Below are positions 1 through 9,100 of a stretch of DNA of 34,809 nucleotides, piece by piece. The position numbers were made by a program, and so were the translations under genes. The stretch is from Deltaproteobacteria bacterium CG_4_9_14_3_um_filter_63_12. GTDB lineage: Bacteria > Myxococcota_A > Bradymonadia > UBA4248 > UM-FILTER-63-12. The stretch covers positions 1,403 through 36,211 of the forward strand of contig PFUG01000658.1 of the NCBI GenBank assembly GCA_002789955.1. The letters are read 5' to 3'. Below the pieces are notes generated by a model. The model was not told the DNA's origin, did no database searches, and saw only the letters and a list, made by a program, of their open reading frames with translations. How positions within the stretch are numbered: position 1 is the first letter of the stretch; each line of letters begins with the position of its first letter.

Positions 1-109
1 GCAGGGTGTGGCCCTCGAAGCGAAACTCGTAGCCGGCCGTGCCCAGCCAGCGGATCTCGAGACCGGTCGGGCGTTTGGGGGGCCGGATTTGGAAGTCTTT
101 GGGGTGCAT
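1..109 (-). CDS. MBL-fold metallo-hydrolase, N-terminal fragment cut by window edge
   Basis: The minus-strand frame from the ATG at 109 reads MHPKDFQIRPPKRPTG, then LEIRWLGTAGYEFRFEGHTL, and runs off the window. A short leader followed by a 'WLGTAGYEFRFEGHTLLIDP'-like strand is how many metallo-beta-lactamase-fold hydrolases begin, with the first beta-strand pair before the metal-binding HxHxDH motif. That motif would lie outside the window, so neither metal ligands nor substrate can be read. An in-frame TAG lies upstream and there is no other ATG/GTG/TTG between, so this start is forced. The ORF track omits it because it is partial. The family call rests on 36 residues. Confidence 0.6.
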   Translation of the reverse strand, partial: MHPKDFQIRPPKRPTGLEIRWLGTAGYEFRFEGHTL

Positions 110-333
110 GGGCTCGGCTGCGGGTCTGGGGTCGCGGGACTTCGAGGTCTAAGGCGGCACGTGGGGACGTCAGACCCGTCGAACAGTGGAAACTGTTTGC
201 AGATAGACTGAGGTGGGAGGAAGATGACTGTCAAGCAACGAGCAATTCCCTGTGGGTTCGAGCCGTACCGCCTGCCTCCAAGTCTGGGTCGCGTGTTGCT
301 CGTGCCTCGAAAACGATCGCAAGAGTTGGTCAC

Positions 334-834
334 ATGTCCCCAAGATCCTCCGACTTTGCTGTTTGCCACGACGACGCTACGTGCGCCAGCCCGATGCACG
401 ACATCGGCAAAATAGGCATCCCCGACCATGTCCTGCTCAAGCCCGGCAGCCTTACACCGGACGAGTGGGCGATCATGAAGGAGCACGCCTCGATGGGCGC
501 GGAGATCCTCGGCAAGAGCAAGTCGCCCTATCTCAAGATGGGCGCCGAGATCGCGCTTCATCATCATGAGCGCTGGGACGGCGGGGGCTATCCGCAGGGC
601 AAACGGGGCGAGGAGATCCCTCTGGCGGCGCGCATCATGTCTATTTGTGATGTCTACGACGCCCTTCGAAGCAAGCGGCCCTACAAGCTCGCCTACGACC
701 ACTCGAAGACGATGGACATCATTAGGCGCGGCGATGGCCGCGTCGAGCCGGAGCATTTCGACCCGGCCGTGCTGGCGGGCTTCGAGCAGAACCACCAATC
801 GTTTTGCGATATCTATGAGGCGCACGAGGGGTAG
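334..834 (+). pseudogene. HD-GYP domain phosphodiesterase, 5'-damaged remnant
   Basis: The frame contains a good C-terminal two-thirds of an HD-GYP domain, the class II cyclic-di-GMP phosphodiesterase fold: SPMHDIGKIGIPD (HD motif), HHHERWDGGGYPQGKRGEEI (HHExxDGxGYP), then DVYDALRSKRPYK and a normal C-terminus (HFDPAVLAGF). The roughly 60 residues that should precede the HD motif, including the first metal-binding His helix (TGxHxxRM), are not recognisable. The frame stays open upstream but reads as low-complexity text (VGHMSPRSSDFAVCHDDATC) that looks like a shortened, scrambled version of 'RMSRYS..LA..LG'. No receiver or sensor domain precedes it. I read it as a decayed two-component output gene; a divergent intact protein with an upstream GTG is less likely. 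Confidence 0.6.
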
Positions 835-914
835 TCGCGGCGGCCTGGTTTCTTGTTCGCGCTGAGGCGACGCTGAATCGGGCGGGCTGCGGGGCGCAAG
901 GCTTCGGCCTCACC

Positions 915-951
915 CCGGCCCTGCGGGCCGGTCCTCTCCCCGGCGGGAGAG
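915..951. repeat. REP-like double hairpin
   Basis: Two perfect hairpins lie side by side: CCGGCCC-TGC-GGGCCGG and CTCTCCC-CGGC-GGGAGAG. This paired GC-rich layout is typical of REP-type intergenic repeats. It follows the HD-GYP remnant and could also act as a weak transcription stop, but no T-tract follows. Confidence 0.55.
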
Positions 952-1025
952 GGAGTGGTCACGTTCTGGGTGGCGAGGCAAACCAAGCTTCGACGGCGTG
1001 ACCCTTTGGGCATGAGGGAGCCTCG

Positions 1026-1063
1026 ATCGGATTTTCGCGCGCGACTCGGAACAAAGGCGGCTG
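1026..1063 (+). repeat. Partial copy of GGCTCGAAG palindromic element family
   Basis: ATCGGATTTTCGCGCGCGAC followed by TCGGAACAAAGGCGGCT matches the left half of the family found at 14408, 14513, 17961 and 12791. The similarity ends before the central palindrome, so this is a truncated or diverged copy. Confidence 0.5.
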
Positions 1064-1358
1064 TTCGGCCCCCCCTCGGTTGATGTCGGTCGCACCGACA
1101 CGCAAGACCTCGGGGCAGGGCTGCAGAGCGCGCTGGGCCTTACGGGGAGGAAGACTGGGCGCCGCTCGTCGACTTCGGCGGCGAAATCTCGACCGACGCA
1201 GACGTGGTGACAAGGTCTTGCTTGGCTTCGGCGCTCATCCCGCCGCCGTACTCGGTCGCAAACCTCACCTTGGCTCAAGCACGGCAGGAAACGTTCGCGT
1301 GGCGTGAGGATTCGAACGTGTGTCATACTCCAGGTGAACTCGAAGACGGGATGAACGC

Positions 1359-1596
1359 ATGGATCTCTTCGATGAGTTTCTGGGTCTTGTGGGGCTTTCG
1401 GACGAGGGAGACGGCAGTGATTCGTAAACCGGTTGATATGTCGTCGGACGCAATAGACAAGAGGCTGCGCGAGCTGGCTCAGCTCTGCAAGCTCGGCATG
1501 TCGTTGAGAGGCGCCAAACGGGTGGGTACGGCCAAAGAGTTGCTGTGCAGCCCAGCGGTGGTCTCGGACGACAAGGACGCCAAACGTCCACAGTGA
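1359..1596 (+). pseudogene. Nucleotidyltransferase remnant with internal deletion (tentative)
   Basis: An ATG at 1359 opens MDLFDEFLGLVGLSDEGDGS and stops after 22 codons. The opening matches the usual N-terminus of small MNT-type/DUF6036 nucleotidyltransferases ('MDLFDEFLxLVRAL..AGVxYALVGG'). A second frame then reads IRKPVDMSSDAIDKRLRELA to 1596, resembling the short helical piece that follows such genes ('VDMSPEAIxxRLREVSEL..LC..L'). The catalytic GG...DxD core between them is absent. The simplest reading is a nucleotidyltransferase region that lost its middle and then frameshifted. A real 52-residue gene starting at the ATG at 1438 is an alternative. Recognition is from memory of the family, so confidence is low. 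Confidence 0.35.
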
Positions 1597-1645
1597 CACC
1601 CTCGCAGCTTGTGCGTTTGTCCCCGCGGCCCGCAAAGGCAACCCC

Positions 1646-2845
1646 ATGATTTACCTCGACCACAACGCCACCACCCCCACCGCCGAGCCCGTCATCGAGG
1701 CCTGTGCGGCGGCCATGCGCATGCTCTCGGGCAACCCGTCGAGCGTGCACCTCGAGGGCCAGCGCGCGCGCCACGCCATCGAGCTGGCCCGCAAGCAGGT
1801 CGCCGACTTGGTGGGCTCCAATGCGCGACAGTGGGTCTTCTGCTCTGGCGCCACGGAAGCCAACCGCCTGGCTCTGGGCTCTTGGTCCCAGGCCCTCGAA
1901 AAACCCCACTTCATCAGCAGTCCCGCCGAGCACGCCTCGGTCGCCAATTGGCTGCTCGAGCTCGGCGAGTTCGACGCCAGCCGTGTGCATTGGCTGCCGG
2001 TGGACGCGCAGGGCCGCATCGCGGCCGAGTCCGTGGCGCAGTCGCTGGAGGCCTGCAAGGCCAAAAGTCATCCGACAGTGCTCGTGACGATGTTGGTGCA
2101 GTCGGAGCTGGGGAACCGCTACCCGGTGGCCGAATTCTCGCGGCTGGCGCGCCGCCATCGGGCCTACGTGCACTGCGACCTGACCCAGGCCGTGGGCCGC
2201 GTCGAGGTTGAGGTCGACGCCTTGGGCGCCGACACCGCCAGCTTTTCCGGACATAAATTTGGCGGGCCCAAGGGCGTGGGCGCCCTCTTCGTCCGCAAGG
2301 GCAGCCCCATCGACGCCAAGTTCGCCCTCAAGAGCCAGGAGCGCGGCTTGCGCCTGGGGACCGAAAACGTCCCGGGCATCGTCGGCCTGGGGCGCGCCTG
2401 TGTCCTGGCTCGCGGCGAGCGCTTGGCGGATTGGCGGCGCGTCGCCGGCCTGCGAGACCGCCTGCTGGCCGGGCTCCTCGCAGGCGTCCCTGGCGCAGAG
2501 CTGGTGGGGGACCCGCATTCCAATATCGGCAACACCTGCAGCGTCAGGTTCCCAGGCACCGAGGCGCAAGACCTGTTGATGGCCTTGGACCTGGCCGGCA
2601 TCGCCGTCGGCGCAGGCAGCGCCTGCGCCTCGGGCAGCTTGGGCGTAAGCCCAATTCTGGCGGCCATGGGCTTGAGTCCGGCGGAGGCGCGCTCGGTGGT
2701 CCGCTTCTCGACGGGCTGGGGCAACGACGAGGCCCAGATCGATCAGGCCCTGCGGGCGATCTCCGACGAAGTGGGGTACGTAAGACAGATTTCCAGGGGC
2801 GCAGCGCCCTCTGGACGCACCTCAAGAGTGAGGGAGGAGCTGTGA
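1646..2845 (+). CDS. Cysteine desulfurase (NifS/IscS family)
   Basis: This PLP enzyme removes sulfur from L-cysteine and hands it on as a persulfide. The sequence starts with the family signature MIYLDHNATTPTAEPVIEA. PLP-site features include SGATEANRLALG, AEHASV, and the Schiff-base lysine in SFSGHKFGGPKGVG. The catalytic cysteine sits in VGAGSACASGS near the C-terminus. The short lobe around that Cys is closer to class I/NifS-like enzymes than to SufS. At 399 residues the length is normal. The ATG at 1646 gives the conserved N-terminus. The stop overlaps the GTG of mnmA by 4 bp, suggesting translational coupling and a dedicated role as MnmA's sulfur donor, as in the YrvO-MnmA pair of Bacillus. 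No IscU or other Fe-S scaffold gene is adjacent. Confidence 0.93.
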   Translation: MIYLDHNATTPTAEPVIEACAAAMRMLSGNPSSVHLEGQRARHAIELARKQVADLVGSNARQWVFCSGATEANRLALGSWSQALEKPHFISSPAEHASVANWLLELGEFDASRVHWLPVDAQGRIAAESVAQSLEACKAKSHPTVLVTMLVQSELGNRYPVAEFSRLARRHRAYVHCDLTQAVGRVEVEVDALGADTASFSGHKFGGPKGVGALFVRKGSPIDAKFALKSQERGLRLGTENVPGIVGLGRACVLARGERLADWRRVAGLRDRLLAGLLAGVPGAELVGDPHSNIGNTCSVRFPGTEAQDLLMALDLAGIAVGAGSACASGSLGVSPILAAMGLSPAEARSVVRFSTGWGNDEAQIDQALRAISDEVGYVRQISRGAAPSGRTSRVREEL

Positions 2846-3936
2846 ACCCAGAGCCCGACAAAGGAGCCCGCGTCATCGTCGCCATGAGCGGCGGCGTGGA
2901 CTCGTCCGCGGTGGCCGCGCTCTTGGTGCAGCAGGGCTACGACGTCATCGGCGTGTCCATGCGCCTCTACTCGACGCGCTCGGTGGAGCGCTCGAAGAGT
3001 TGCTGTGCGCCCGACGATCTCTACGATGCGCGCGCCGTGTGCGCCACGCTGGGGATCCCGTTTTACGTCAGCGACGAGGAGTCGCTGTTTCGCGAGCAAG
3101 TCATCGAGCCGTTCATCGCCGAGTATCTGCGCGGCCGCACGCCGAATCCTTGCGTCGCCTGTAACGACCACCTGAAGTTCGACCTGCTGCTGCGCAAGTC
3201 TAGGGCGCTGCGGGCCGCCTTCTTGGCCACGGGCCACTACGCCCGCGTCGAAGAAATCGACCAGGAATGGGCGCTGCTCAAGGGCAAGGACTCGCGCAAA
3301 GATCAAAGTTACTTTTTGTTTGGTCTGGCGCGCGAGAATCTTCGATTTATTCGATTCCCGCTGGGCCTGATGACCAAGGACGAGGTCCGAGCGCTCGCCG
3401 ATTCGGCGGGACTGTCCACGGCGGAGAAAGCCGAGAGCCAGGAGATCTGCTTCGTGAACGGCGACTACGCCGACCTCATCGAGCAGAGCGTCGACGCCTC
3501 CCAGCTCAAGGGCGGCCGCTTCGTGCTCGAAGATGGGACCGACCTGGGCCCGCATCAGGGCATCCACCGCTACACCATCGGGCAGCGGCGCGGGCTGGGC
3601 ATTGCCACGGCCAACCCGCTCTACGTCAAGTCCATCGACCCCGATGGCGGCGACGTGGTGTTGGGCGATCGAGAGTCGCTGGCCTGCGCTGGGCTGACCG
3701 CCGGACGCAGCAATTGGCTGGTCGACGTCGAGCTCAATGTCCCCTTCGAGGCGCAGGTCAAGGTGCGCTACCGCAGCGAGCCCTTCGCCATGACGGTCAC
3801 GCCGTTGGAGCGCGACCGCTTCGAGGCGCGCTTCGTCGATTCTGGAAGCGCCGTGACACCAGGCCAAGCGGCGGTCATATATAGCGGCGACAGAGTGCTG
3901 GGCGGCGGTTGGATCGAGAAGCCGCTCAAAGGATGA
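2842..3936 (+). CDS. mnmA: tRNA-specific 2-thiouridylase MnmA
   Basis: MnmA adenylates U34 of Lys/Glu/Gln tRNAs and replaces its 2-oxygen with sulfur. The P-loop-like motif AMSGGVDSSAVAALL is at residues about 14-28. The first catalytic Cys lies in TPNPCVACNDHLKF and the second in ESQEICFVNGDYADL; GHYAR and DQSYFLFGL are also conserved. The C-terminal beta-barrel region is complete (364 residues, normal length). I chose the GTG at 2842, 137 codons inside the long ORF, because it overlaps the desulfurase TGA as GTGA, follows GGAGG, and gives the family N-terminus; the upstream ORF part is antisense-like shadow inside the desulfurase gene. A CC pair (SKSCCAPDDLYDA) near residue 55 is a variant seen in some relatives. 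RNase III follows after 3 nt. Confidence 0.96.
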   Translation: MNPEPDKGARVIVAMSGGVDSSAVAALLVQQGYDVIGVSMRLYSTRSVERSKSCCAPDDLYDARAVCATLGIPFYVSDEESLFREQVIEPFIAEYLRGRTPNPCVACNDHLKFDLLLRKSRALRAAFLATGHYARVEEIDQEWALLKGKDSRKDQSYFLFGLARENLRFIRFPLGLMTKDEVRALADSAGLSTAEKAESQEICFVNGDYADLIEQSVDASQLKGGRFVLEDGTDLGPHQGIHRYTIGQRRGLGIATANPLYVKSIDPDGGDVVLGDRESLACAGLTAGRSNWLVDVELNVPFEAQVKVRYRSEPFAMTVTPLERDRFEARFVDSGSAVTPGQAAVIYSGDRVLGGGWIEKPLKG

Positions 3937-3939
3937 AGG

Positions 3940-4641
3940 ATGAATTGGTCGAAGCTGGAAGGTGTCTTGGGCTATACGTTCAACAACCGTGACCTCTTGG
4001 TGCGGGCGTTGACGCACCGCTCGTACGTCAACGAGTCGAACGACACGGACAAGGACAACCAGCGCCTGGAGTTTCTCGGAGACGCCGTACTGGGCTTGGT
4101 GATCACCGAGCTGTTGTTCGCCCGTCACCCGGACTACACCGAGGGCGCGCTGTCCAAGTTGAAGTCGCAGCTGGTCTGTGAGCCGGCGCTGGCGACCATC
4201 GCGGCGCGCATCGAGCTCGGGAGCTACCTGCGGCTCGGCAAGGGCGAAGAGAGCAGCGGCGGGCGGGAGAAGGCCTCCGTTCTCGCTGACGCCTACGAGG
4301 CCCTGCTCGCCGCCGTCCATCTCGACGGAGGCTTCGAGTCCGCGCGCCGGTTGATCCGCAGCCAACACGCTGACCCCCTCCAGGGAATCACCTCGCCGTC
4401 CACCGGCTTGGACGCCAAGTCGAAGTTGCAAGAGCACCTGCAGCGCGACTCCGGAGTCCGTCCCACCTACCACATCCTCGAGGCCACTGGCCCGCACCAC
4501 GCGCGGCGCTTCTCCGTCTCGGTTTCCTTGGGTGAGGAGGTCTTGGGGGTGGGCGAGGGGAGCAGCAAGAAGGAAGCCCAGCAGGCGGCTGCTTTCGCGG
4601 CACTCCACGCGCTCAACGAGGCGGAGTCGACTGACGATTGA
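3940..4641 (+). CDS. rnc: Ribonuclease III
   Basis: This double-strand-specific endoribonuclease processes rRNA precursors and mRNA duplexes. Residues 1-150 form the catalytic domain with the signature NQRLEFLGDAVLGLV (Mg-binding Glu/Asp) and the second acidic patch LADAYEALLAAV. Residues about 160-230 form a dsRNA-binding domain: DAKSKLQEHLQR at the start and GEGSSKKEAQQAAAFAALHA at the end. The length of 233 is typical. The gene starts 3 nt after mnmA's stop with AAGGA just upstream, so it belongs to the same operon. In many bacteria rnc neighbours era or lepB; here it is linked to the tRNA thiolation pair. Confidence 0.96.
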   Translation: MNWSKLEGVLGYTFNNRDLLVRALTHRSYVNESNDTDKDNQRLEFLGDAVLGLVITELLFARHPDYTEGALSKLKSQLVCEPALATIAARIELGSYLRLGKGEESSGGREKASVLADAYEALLAAVHLDGGFESARRLIRSQHADPLQGITSPSTGLDAKSKLQEHLQRDSGVRPTYHILEATGPHHARRFSVSVSLGEEVLGVGEGSSKKEAQQAAAFAALHALNEAESTDD

Positions 4642-4785
4642 CACCCATTGGGTGCAGAACTATCTTCCGCCGCGCGCTCGAAGCCGGGTCGACGTCGGCA
4701 TTTTGCCGCGTTCTCCGACCTCTGTAGAGCGCCTCGAGGGACGACCATGATCGCATTGGGTTCTGAAACACTTGCCGGAGTCGCG

Positions 4786-5040
4786 ATGTTCGGACTCGGG
4801 ACCACTGAGCTCGTCATCATCGCCATCGTGGTCATCTTGCTCTTCGGCGCCAAGCGCATCCCTGACCTTGGCAGGTCTGTCGGGTTGGGCATCAGCAACT
4901 TCAAAAAGGGCCTCAAGAAAGCCGAAGAAGAAGACGACAACGAGGACGACGACGACGAGAAGCCCAAGTCTCTCGAAGGCAAGTCGGTGAGTGACGTCCC
5001 AGTGCTCGAGGCTAAGAAGAAGACCAAGACCAAGGTTTAG
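4786..5040 (+). CDS. tatA: Sec-independent protein translocase TatA/E
   Basis: TatA forms the size-adaptable pore of the twin-arginine export system in the inner membrane. The sequence shows the standard plan: very short periplasmic N-tail, one membrane helix (LVIIAIVVILLFG), the hinge FGAKRIPDLG, an amphipathic helix (RSVGLGISNFKKGLKKAEEE), and an acidic then lysine-rich tail. I chose the ATG at 4786 (84 aa) because MFGLGTTEL is the usual family start and places the conserved polar residue (E8) correctly, with GGAG 5 nt upstream. An ATG at 4747 (97 aa) with GAGGGA before it is the alternative. The acidic run EEEDDNEDDDDE is more extreme than usual. TatB/TatC are not adjacent. Confidence 0.9.
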   Translation: MFGLGTTELVIIAIVVILLFGAKRIPDLGRSVGLGISNFKKGLKKAEEEDDNEDDDDEKPKSLEGKSVSDVPVLEAKKKTKTKV

Positions 5041-5044
5041 TCCC

Positions 5045-5310
5045 GCGTCTGACTGACGTCGACGGGGATCCTCAATCGTCCGGACGAGCTCCGACAACCG
5101 ACGGCCTGAGACCGAACCAGCGTCTGACTGACGTCGACGGCGATCCTCAATCGTCGGACTGAGTCTGGCCTCCGGCACCGTCTAGGCCTAAGGCCTGAGG
5201 CCGAACCGGCGTCTGCTGACGCCGGACTGGGGCCCTCAATCGGATTTCGCGCGCGACTCGGACTGAATCCGGCATCCGACAGCGGCTAGGCCTGAGGCCG
5301 AACCCGCCAT
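5045..5310. repeat. Three degenerate tandem units after tatA
   Basis: GCGTCTGACTGACGTCGACG occurs at about 5045 and 5121, each followed by GATCCTCAATCGTC. A third, shorter version (GCGTCTGCTGACGCCGG) starts near 5211. Each unit ends in GGCCTGAGGCCGAACC or a one-base variant (5102, 5193, 5288), giving a period of roughly 75-95 bp. Nothing in it looks coding. It fills most of the gap between tatA and the sigma factor gene. Confidence 0.6.
5239..5271 (+). repeat. Partial copy of GGCTCGAAG palindromic element family
   Basis: ATCGGATTTCGCGCGCGACT, then CGGACTGAATCCGG, repeats the left part of the family (compare 1026 and 14408). The central palindrome is missing; the copy is embedded in the degenerate tandem array. 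Confidence 0.45.
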
Positions 5311-5341
5311 TCACGGTGTCCAATACTTGTTGAGCCCCCGC

Positions 5342-5367
5342 AAAAAAAGAGCGACACCTCTTCGCTC
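5342..5367 (-). terminator. Intrinsic terminator on the minus strand
   Basis: Read on the minus strand this is GAGCGA-AGAGGTG-TCGCTC followed at once by TTTTTTT, a textbook rho-independent terminator (6-bp stem, 7-nt loop, 7 T). No minus-strand gene lies upstream of it; the nearest sequence in that direction is antisense to the sigma factor gene. On the plus strand the order is wrong (A-run before the stem). Confidence 0.55.
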
Positions 5368-5399
5368 CTCGATGACATAGGACTCTGAGGGCATCCAGT

Positions 5400-5419
5400 G
5401 GGCGCAGCGCGCTGCGCCC
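5400..5419. repeat. GGGCGCAGC perfect palindrome
   Basis: GGGCGCAGCGCGCTGCGCCC is a perfect 20-bp palindrome about 40 bp before the sigma factor start. A copy with the same 9-bp arms and a GT centre lies at 28759-28778, so it is a dispersed short palindrome rather than a specific operator. Confidence 0.5.
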
Positions 5420-5461
5420 CTACGCCCCTTTCTGTCCGCCCCCATTTTCTCGGAGTGTTCG

Positions 5462-6112
5462 ATGAACCCTCTCGAAACGGACTCGACCGCTGCTCTCGGA
5501 CGCCTCTTGGCGCGCCTGAAAGACGGCGACGCCGAGGCCCTGACCCCCTTCTACGAGCGCTTCGTCGACGGGCTCTACGCCTTTGTTTTCTACCGTGTCG
5601 GCAAGAATCCGACGCTGGCCGAGGACGTCGTGCAGGAGACCTTCCTCTACGCCCTCGACCACCTCGAGCTCTACGACCCCAACAAGGGCTCCCCCGCCAC
5701 CTGGTTGAGCCTGAGCTCGAAGAACTTCATCCGCAAGCACCTCAAACTCCAACAGAGGAGCGAGCAGCTCATGGAGCTTTGGGAACGCATCGACGAGCGG
5801 CTCGTCGAGGCCCTAGCCGCGGTCGACAGCGCGCCACTCAGCGACGAGCTGATCGAGCGCACCGAGACGCGCGAGCTGGTGAACATGACCATCGCGCACC
5901 TGCCGGAGAGCTACCGGCGCGCGCTGAACGGCAAGTACGTCGAGGGCGAGTCGCTGGCCGAGCTGGCCGAGCAGCTCGAGCTCTCCGAGAGCGCGACCAA
6001 GTCGTTGCTGGCCCGCGCCCGCGGCGCCTTCCGCGCCACCTTCCAGACCCTCAGCCAGGCCCTCTTCGGCCCGCAGCTCGGGCGCTCCGGCGCCGAGGAG
6101 TCGTCACGATGA
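5462..6112 (+). CDS. ECF-type RNA polymerase sigma factor
   Basis: This is a sigma-70 family protein with only regions 2 and 4, which directs RNA polymerase to a small regulon. Region 2 (residues about 25-95) includes ALTPFYERFVDGLYAFVFYR and the signature AEDVVQETFLYAL. Region 4 (about 140-195) has LPESYRRALNGKYVEGES and an HTH, LAELAEQLELSESATKSLLA. The 216-residue length is normal. GGAG lies 8 nt before the ATG. Its last codons overlap the start of the next gene (ATGA), which carries a FecR-like domain; FecR-type proteins often control their cognate ECF sigma factor, so the pair probably forms one regulatory unit. No zinc-binding anti-sigma (HxxxCxxC) is present nearby. Confidence 0.92.
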   Translation: MNPLETDSTAALGRLLARLKDGDAEALTPFYERFVDGLYAFVFYRVGKNPTLAEDVVQETFLYALDHLELYDPNKGSPATWLSLSSKNFIRKHLKLQQRSEQLMELWERIDERLVEALAAVDSAPLSDELIERTETRELVNMTIAHLPESYRRALNGKYVEGESLAELAEQLELSESATKSLLARARGAFRATFQTLSQALFGPQLGRSGAEESSR

Positions 6113-9100
6113 AGAAGGACAAAACCCCCGTCAACACTGGGCTCGACGACTCGCCTGAGGCTGAAAACTCCGTCTTGGAAAAGAACCTCGAGGCGCTGCT
6201 CAACCGTGCCCACGATCCGCCCGTCCTCAACGACGAGGCCAAGCAGCGCATCCACGCCCGACTGCAGGACCATCTGAGCCAGGTGTCGACTGACCACGCG
6301 CAAGAACCAGGCACCAGCGACCAGGTTCTTGAACAAGAGGGAACCGAGATGGCCTCCAAGCGGCGAGCGCTCTCTGGCGCTCGTCCCAGCCGCGCCAAGC
6401 GCGCGCCGGGCTCCGGCCACTACGGGCTGCTCGCCCTGGCGGCCGCAGCGGCCCTGCTGCTGCTCTTCTATGTCGTGCGCAAGCCCGGCCCCGAGCGCAA
6501 ACCGGACGAGACGATGCAGGCCGAGACCCAGGCGCCCGCCGAGCAGCCCGGGACAGAAACCGTCGCCGAGCGGATCGATGACGACCCCGTCCTCGCCCTG
6601 GAGACCGTGACCCTGGACGACGGCACCGTGCTGATCATCGACAAAGACAGCGTGCTGACCCAACTCGGGCCGCGCGCCATCAAGGTCCTTCGCGGACGCG
6701 TCCTACTCGACGTCGCCAAAGGCGACCAGCCCTTCGTGGTGGAGTCGCCCCACGGCGACGTGACCGTGCTGGGAACCCGCTTCTTGCTGACCGTCGACGA
6801 GCTCGAGACCGTCGCGTCCGTGCTGCGTGGGCGCGTCAACTTGTCGAACAGTTTTGGCAACGCGACGCTCGCCCGCGGCCAACAGGGCAGCCTCACCGAC
6901 AACGGCCGCCCCACGCGCCGGGCCGCGCCGCGCCTGAGCCACCTGACCAGCTGGGCGCGCTCTGAGAACAGGACCGGCAAAGGCCCCGAGGTCGTGCGCA
7001 AGGGCAACCTGCTCGCCCGCAACCCGCGCTGGCAGGAGCAAGAGTTCCCGCTGCAGATGCGCGACTTGGTGGTCGACGTGCACCTCGAAGACCAGGTGGC
7101 GCGGGTCACCTTCGACCAGACCTTTTTCAACCACACCTACCAGCAACTCGAAGGCGTCTACTCCTTCCCCTTGCCCGCCGACGCGGCCATCTCCCGGCTC
7201 GCCATGTACGTCGATGGGCAACTCATGGAGGGCGGCATCGTCGAGCGCCAGCGCGGGCGCGACGTCTACGAGAGCATCGTCTACCAGCGGCGCGACCCGG
7301 CGCTGCTCGAGTGGATGAACGGCAACGTCTTCAAGGTGCGCATCTTCCCGTTGCCGCCCCGCACGGAGAAGCGGCTCCTGCTCTCCTACACGCAGAATCT
7401 GGACCGGCTCTACGATCACTACCAGCTGCAGGTTCCCATCAGTGAAGTCGACCAGCCCGTGGCCCGCGCCCGCTTCGACGTGCGCTTGGTTGGCGGCGCC
7501 GACTTCGAGGTGAAGTCCAGCAGCCACGACCTCGAGACCCGAATCGAAGGCGACGATCTGCGCGTCAGCGCTGTGCTCAACGACAGCCACCTCGGCACCG
7601 ACTTGCTCCTCGACATCTGGGAGGGCGGCGAGGCCGAAGCGGCGCAGCTGGCGCAAAGCCCAGCCGCGGACGGCGAGACCTTCGTGCTGACGCGAGTGCG
7701 CCCCGAAGTCGTGGGCGAAGTCGACGCGCGCCCCCGCCGCTGGGTCATCCTGGACGACACCAGCGCCTCCCGCGACCCGCAGCTGCTCGCCGCGCAGGCC
7801 TTCGTCATCGACCGCTTCGTCGACCACGTCGACGAGGACGACGAGGTCAGCGTCGTGACCTTCGACACGCTGCTCAACGCCTGGCATACGCAACCCGTGA
7901 AGGCCAGGGATTTGGACCGCGAGGACTTGTCCAAGTTCCTCGATATGGCGCACCAGAACGCAACGGGGAGCACCGATCTGGCGAGCGCGCTGACGATGGC
8001 GGCCGAGCTCCTGGGTTCGGGGACGGCCGAGGACGTCGAGAAGATGGTGTTCTATGTGGGCGACGGCATGGCGACGGGCAAGGTGCGCGCAGCCGCGGAC
8101 CTAATCGCCCTGCTGCAGGGTCGGGCGAGCGTCGTCGCGGTTGGCCTGGGCGACAGCGTCGACGGGCGCCTGCTGCAGCAGCTGGCCGGGGCGACCGGCG
8201 GGCTCTACTCGGCGATGAACCCCGAGGAGGACCTGGATTGGCGCACGTTTGACCTAGTGGCGTCATTGAACACAGCGAGGGTCTTGGAGCTCGAGACCAG
8301 CCTGCTCGACGCCGAGGGAGTGCCCGTGGAGAGTGACGGGCTCTACGTCTCCGCAGAGTCTCTGGCGGCCGGCGAGGAGCTCACTGTGGTGGCAAAGGTG
8401 AGCCGCCTGCCCGTGGCGGTGCGGCTCAACGGCTCGATGAATGGGACGCCTTGGCAGCAGACGCTGCCGTTGGCGGGCAGTGCGGCGTCGGAGGCCGGGT
8501 ATTTGCCCAGGCTCTGGGCACAGCGACGGGTCGAGGCGCTGCTGCGCGAGAGCGGCGATCGCTCGGAGGAGATCACGGCGCTGGGCATGGCGAACTTCCT
8601 GCTCACACCCTACACGTCGCTGTTGGTGCTCGAGAACGAGAAGATGTACCGCGAGTTCAAGCTCAAACGCGGCACTGAGCAGACCTGGGCGCGCTACCCG
8701 GCGCCCGAGAAGATCGAGGCGGTGTACGAGGCCCAGACGCGCCCCATCTGGCAGATCGACGGCGAGGTCATCGTGCGGCGCCCCCTGCCGCTGGTTCAGA
8801 GCTACTCTCCCTATGACTACAGGGTGACCCTCGATGGGCTTGGCGCTCACGGCGTCGGCATTGGTGGAGGCGGCTTCGCCATCCCGGACGTGACCAACAT
8901 GGACAGCGCCGGGATCCTGAGCATCACGACGGCGCCGACCAGCGCCAGTGTGCTGCAGCCGACCGAGCACAGCGCTGGGCCAATGGCACGGCCGATGTCG
9001 ACGGTCCCGTTCGACGACAGCTTCGACGCGAACGATTGGAAGGTGGAGCGCAAGCAATCTGACCGGGCCAAACGCAGCAGGGGAGAAGGGCGAGGGTATT

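Larger units (their letters stand above)
835..1358. other. Gene-less stretch with repeats
   Basis: I see no credible coding sequence here. The long ORFs on both strands (910..1647 -, 1265..2569 -) have no recognisable domain and the larger one is antisense to the cysteine desulfurase gene. The stretch contains a REP-like double hairpin and a partial copy of the dispersed palindromic family, described separately. Confidence 0.5.

Noticed and set aside
1265-2569. Long minus-strand ORF (434 aa)
   Set aside because: Antisense to the cysteine desulfurase; His/Arg/Ala-rich with no domain, typical of high-GC shadow frames.
2743-4644. Minus-strand ORF of 633 aa
   Set aside because: Exactly antisense to mnmA and rnc, both of which are certain genes.
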